A DNA stretch of 11,976 nt from Actinomycetes bacterium (GTDB taxonomy: Bacteria > Actinomycetota > Actinomycetes > Actinomycetales > JAJYRW01). Under the pieces are notes generated by a model that was not told the DNA's origin, did not search any database, and saw nothing but the letters and a program-made list of their open reading frames with translations. Both the position numbers and the translations under genes were made by a program. Positions 8,656-11,976 of this stretch are shown one piece after another. Location: assembly GCA_021793895.1 (NCBI GenBank), contig JAJYRW010000023.1:1-11976 (forward strand). The letters run 5' to 3'. Each line of letters opens with the position of its first letter. The stretch's first letter is position 1.

Positions 8656-8718
8656 GGATCCTCGGACCCATCGCCTGGATCTTCCGAGCCATCGCCTGGA
8701 TCTTCGGATCCGTCGCCC
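8656..8718 (-). repeat. 21-nt tandem repeats encoding the DPGDGSE linker
   Basis: Three 21-nt units (8656-8676, 8677-8697, 8698-8718) encode DPGDGSE. They lie just before the sorting signal and are a one-codon-longer version of the 18-nt repeats in the GH127/146-type gene, which suggests shared ancestry of the linkers. Confidence 0.85.
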
Positions 8719-11622
8719 GGGTCCGGTTCGGGATCGGGCGATTGATCAGCATCGATGAACTGCGGGTCGACGCTTTCCAACGTCGGGATTACGGGCTCCA
8801 TGAATCCGTCCTCATCGAACGTGAGGCGGTCAATCGTGGTCTCGCGCTTGTGGCCAGCACCGTCAGGGATCGCAAAGCGGTGGTAAACCATGTACCAGTC
8901 ATCGGTGCCTGGCACCTGCAATACGGAGTTGTGACCCGTACCCAAGATGCCCAGCGACGGATCCTTCTCCAAAATGACACCGCGGTAGGTCCAGGGGCCG
9001 TGCGGGCTATCGGAAGTTGCATAGCCAATCCGGTAGTTCGGCGAACCGGTGTCATCAATGGAGTACGTCAGGTGATACCGGCCATCGCGGTAGTTAACGA
9101 AAGTTGCTTCGCGATAGTCGTTCAGCCCGTGCATTTCCTTGATGGTCCCCGGCTTGAGAGACACCATGTCATCGGCCAGTTCGGCGTAGACCGGCTTGCC
9201 GTTACCCCAGTACAGGAAGTACTTCCCACTCTCGGGATCGTGGAAGGCAGCCGGGTCAATAGCTTGCCCGGAAGTGACCTCTTCATTGTTGAGAATCATT
9301 GCCTCGGGTTCGGCTGTGAACGGGCCCTCGGGGTGATCTGCAACCGCGACACCGATGGTCTTGCGGTCCACAGAATCATTGTGGCCGGAGAAGTAGAAGT
9401 AGTACTTCCCATCGCGTTCGATGATCGTGGGAGCCCAGGCGTTGCCGGATGCCCACGGAACATTGCCGTTCTCGCCGTCAAGGGTTAAGAACGGCTCTTC
9501 GGCGCGCTCCCAATTCACTAGGTCCTTGGATTTCCACACATAGAACTCATTACCGCCCCAGCCGGGGATCCCATCAGTGGTGGCGTAGATGTAGTACGTA
9601 TCACCGAAAGCAGCGATGTTCGGGTCGGCGTACATTCCCGGTAGCACAGGGGGAGCGCATCTCAATGGCCTTCATGGTCCACTCGGCACTTGAGCCATCA
9701 CTGAGGGTCAAAGTGTAGGTAACGGGCTCGGTCAAATCGACTTCCTCACCCGAGGCAGGCGTAACGGTGACGTCTTTTGCCGTGTCAAAGGTGGGGGCAA
9801 GTGCTGTCAGATCAGTTCCCGGAACAACGGGGAACGTGACGTTGCGGTGCGTTGCAGCGACAATGGGATCGATTTTCAGCACATCAGAATCAGCAAGCGA
9901 TACGTCGATCAACTGATCTTCTCCGAGCAGATCATCTTCATCGAGCGCCTCGTCGTAAATGTGAATATTGTCGTAGGCGCCCTGGAAATAACCGTCTTCG
10001 CCGTAGAAGGACTTGCCGAGGTATCCAATTAAACCGCGGCCCAGGCCCGAGACGTTAGTGCCCAGCTCGTCATTTACTCCCATTTTGATGCCATCGACGT
10101 AAACCGTCATGACGTTGTCGTCAAAGACAATGTCGTAGTGGTGCCAAGAACCGTCCACGACCTCGCCAGTCACGGCGCCTTCACTGCCCCACGAATCGTT
10201 CGTGATGGCCGAGCGGAACTCATCCCCGCGAGCCCGCAGGAAGTAGTAGCGCTGATTATCTTGGCCAAAGGCGAAGGAGAAGAAGTTCCCGCTGTCCTTA
10301 TCCGATTTCATGTCCAGTGAAATCGTTAGTTGATCGAGCCGGTCAAACATGCCGCGTGGGAACTCGGCAAAACCGCCATTTGCGCCGTCGAGTGACAGCA
10401 CGTGGCCGCGCTCGTCATCGCTTTGAACCGCGGCGCTGCCATGCGTCACCAGATCGTGGTCGCCGGCGCTGTCCGCCAGAGTGCCGTCTTCAAAGGTGTA
10501 CTCAGCGAGCAAGCCGACCGGTTCATACGGCTCTTCTTCCGTGTTCCCGTAGACTGCAAGCAGCCGCTCTTCTTCGGCGGCCGACAGCTGAATTACCGTG
10601 CCATGGCGGAACGTCTCATCAAAGGAATACTGGTTTTCTCCTGAGCCGCGCTGCAGCTGGGTAAATTGCAGACCTTTGAGAGTTTCGGCCGTGTGAGCAA
10701 TGTATCCGCCGTGATCACCCATAACAGCCCAAGTGCCGTCCGGCAGCTGGTAGACCGTTAAGCCCTCGATATGGGAGTTCAGCCCGTGGTCTGCTGCTTC
10801 ACCGCGTGCGATTTGGTTCTCCCAGGGGCCATCAAGACTTGTAGCGGTATCGACTACCGTGTGCCAGTCAGAAGTGGAGAACCGGTAATAGGTGTCACCC
10901 TCCTTGGCAATTGTGGTGTCGATGATGTTGGGGCCACCGTCGCCATCATTAAGCGACAGCCAAACTTCAGGGTCACTAAATTCAGTAAAATCCTTCGTCT
11001 TGGTCAGATAAACGCGCAGCGCGTCAGCAGAAGTTCCCTCTTGGCGCTGATCACGGCCGGCCCAGTAGACGTAGTACTCACCTGTTTCTTCGTTCCAGAT
11101 TGCTTCGGGCGCCCAGACATTGCCAGCGTGTTCAAACCCAGCAAAGACAATTTTTTCCTTGCTTCAGTTGACCAGGTCCTCGGATTCCCACACGACGAGG
11201 TTTTGGCTGGCGTTGTATTGATCCCATCCAGATCCCCCTTCGCCTCCGCCTTCAGCATGGAGATCCGTTCCGATGATCCAGTACTTATCCCCCTCGGGAG
11301 AGCGGATGATGTGGGGATCGCGAACGCCGCCATCCCCTTTGGGGTCATTATTTTGCAGGATCGGCTTATTGTCGTTGAGTTTTTCCCAGTGCAGGCCATC
11401 TTGGCTGTAGCCAAAAAAGATTTTCTCGTATCCGCCTTCAACTGCGAAGTGGGTCCATAAATATCCGGCTTCATACTCCTCAGCAGCAGCCGGGGAGGTG
11501 GCAGTTGGCTGTGCCGCTGCAGGCAGACCTGCAAATGTCAATGCTGTGATGGCTGCACCAATCGTGGCGGTGTGCCATCGCCCTAAGCGTTGCCTCATTG
11601 CTTCTCTATCTTCGTCGATGGG

Positions 11623-11640
11623 TTTGGTAGCGCTAACAAA
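11623..11640. promoter_or_regulatory. LacI-type operator upstream of the double-GH43 gene
   Basis: TTTGGTAGCGCTAACAAA is an 18-bp palindrome with one mismatched pair, centred on TAGCGCTA, and lies 25-42 nt upstream of the start at 11598. It overlaps the expected -10 position of the promoter whose -35 is at 11659-11664, the classic place for repression. It shares TAGCGCTAAC with the site at 8324-8335. Confidence 0.7.
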
Positions 11641-11658
11641 AGGCGCGCATTCAAACTC

Positions 11659-11664
11659 TGTCAA
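11659..11664 (-). promoter_or_regulatory. -35 element of the double-GH43 gene
   Basis: On the minus strand this reads TTGACA, a perfect -35 hexamer. A 17-nt spacer puts the -10 at about 11636-11641 (TTTTGT, weak), inside the operator. A weak -10 overlapped by a repressor site fits an inducible promoter. Confidence 0.5.
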
Positions 11665-11738
11665 GAATGCTCTGGGAACACAACTACTCAGCGGGTCGCT
11701 GTTTTCATGCGCGGCAATGGCGCACTGTGGCGAAAAAG

Positions 11739-11810
11739 TGCCCCCGGCAGGATTCGAACCTGCGCTTCCGCCTCCGGAGGACGGCGCTCTATCCCCTGAG
11801 CTACGGGGGC
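11739..11810 (-). tRNA. trnR: tRNA-Arg (anticodon CCG)
   Basis: The cloverleaf reads directly: acceptor GCCCCCG pairs with CGGGGGC; the D arm is GCTC-AGGGGATA-GAGC; the anticodon stem CCGTC/GGCGG closes the loop CTCCGGA with anticodon CCG (Arg, reads CGG); the T arm is GCAGG-TTCGAAT-CCTGC; the discriminator is A. The gene is 72 nt and CCA is not encoded. A run of five T follows within a few bases of the 3' end. Confidence 0.95.
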
Positions 11811-11839
11811 AAGGGGACCGAAGGTAGACACTAGCAGCC

Positions 11840-11976
11840 TCAAGCCGTTAAGAACGAACCCAGGCGGGCTAAAGCTTCCTCTAAAACGTGCGGGGCAGTA
11901 GCGAAGTTAATTCGGATGTGATCGGCCCCGGCTGCGCCGCAATCAAGCCCATCAACAATGGCAATGTCCAGCTCGT
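11840..11976 (-). CDS. C-terminus of a PatB/MalY-type PLP-dependent aminotransferase/C-S lyase, partial
   Basis: The last 44 codons before a TGA at 11840-11842 are visible; the rest lies beyond the window. The peptide includes ELDIAIVDGLDCGAAGADHI and continues RINFATAPHVLEEALARLGSF. This matches the closing segment of class I/II aminotransferases of the PatB/MalY (cystathionine beta-lyase-like) type: a substrate-binding Arg in (V/I)R(L/I)N(F/I)A followed by a helix with the pattern LEEAL-RL. The enzyme would be cytoplasmic and use PLP. It is unrelated to the glycosidase genes and lies 29 nt upstream of the tRNA, so it probably marks the conserved chromosomal side of the locus. Confidence 0.7.
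   Translation of the reverse strand, partial: ELDIAIVDGLDCGAAGADHIRINFATAPHVLEEALARLGSFLTA

Larger units (their letters stand above)
8460..11598 (-). pseudogene. LPXTG-anchored double-GH43 protein, broken by a nonsense codon and a frameshift
   Basis: Start ATG 11596-11598 gives a signal peptide (MRQRLGRWHT, hydrophobic core, LPAAAQ). The first GH43 domain (about residues 45-335) has Asp in GGVRDPHI (94), Asp in NIIDTTI (227) and Glu in NSHIEGL (278). In-frame TGA at 11164-11166 (codon 145) replaces the Trp expected in a DLVNW motif; the same frame then continues without a stop to 9601. A LamG domain (about 338-545) and an Ig-like module follow. At the five-C run (9649-9653 on the plus strand) the frame shifts by one base. 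The second GH43 (about 650-955) has Asp in MYADPNI, Asp in QAIDPAAF and Glu in DYREATF. A DPGDGSE linker, LPRTG (8565-8579), membrane span and basic tail end it. Restored length is about 1045 aa. It is likely an exported arabinofuranosidase/xylosidase pair. Sequencing error could explain the frameshift more easily than the TGA. Confidence 0.85.

Noticed and set aside
8580..9488. A 302-codon open frame on the plus strand opposite the second GH43 domain
   Set aside because: It lies entirely antisense to strongly conserved GH43 sequence, has no recognisable domain, and follows from codon bias of the true gene.
11164..11166. TGA as selenocysteine or as a reassigned Trp codon
   Set aside because: The position matches Trp, not Cys, in the sister domain, and TGA is used as a true stop elsewhere in the window (transposase, PatB/MalY-type gene).
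10771..11460. A 229-codon plus-strand open frame opposite the first GH43 domain
   Set aside because: It is antisense to a clear GH43 reading frame and has no RBS or recognisable motif.
11599..11664. Upstream start for the double-GH43 gene giving 22 extra residues
   Set aside because: The extension would put the operator and -35 element inside the coding region and bury the signal peptide; the ATG at 11598 gives a normal signal peptide.

Overview
The window looks like an accessory carbohydrate-degradation locus from a Gram-positive bacterium of the Actinomycetota. The organism is probably a host- or gut-associated member of moderate GC, such as Actinomycetaceae; I infer this from LPXTG sorting signals, an Actinomycetota-style tRNA-Arg, an IS1634/IS1549-type transposase and the overall base composition. 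I cannot name a genus from the sequence alone.

Layout: (1) 1-1951, + strand: the 3' part of a cell-wall-anchored beta-L-arabinofuranosidase-type enzyme (GH127/GH146 superfamily), ending in a DPGDG-repeat linker and LPRTG. (2) 1952-3020: about 1.07 kb without a recognisable gene. (3) 3021-8229, - strand: a large secreted LPXTG-anchored protein (LamG-like, atrophied Ig-like modules, a degenerate beta-propeller, Big_4-like, GH43), about 1155 aa when restored. It is split near its 5' end by an intact IS1634-family insertion sequence (6339-8027) flanked by a perfect 52-bp target duplication. (4) 8460-11598, - strand: a second large LPXTG-anchored protein (GH43, LamG, Ig-like, GH43), about 1045 aa when restored. 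It carries an in-frame TGA where Trp is expected and a one-base frameshift at a five-C run. (5) 11739-11810, - strand: tRNA-Arg(CCG). (6) 11840-11976, - strand: the C-terminal end of a PatB/MalY-type PLP enzyme.

How the genes fit together: the three glycosidases look like a surface set for stripping L-arabinofuranose from plant arabinan, arabinoxylan or hydroxyproline-rich glycoproteins. The GH127/146 enzyme would remove beta-linked residues, and the GH43 enzymes would remove alpha-linked arabinose or xylose. The upstream regions of both minus-strand genes carry the same palindrome (core TAGCGCTA, arms reading GTTAGCGCTAAC), typical of a LacI-family sugar-responsive repressor, so they were probably one regulon.

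The most notable feature is decay. Both GH43 genes are broken by three independent kinds of lesion (IS insertion, nonsense codon, frameshift), yet every downstream module and sorting signal is still readable, so inactivation looks recent. The IS-split gene could in principle be restored exactly by recombination between its 52-bp repeats. I see no clearly new defence or mobile system here.
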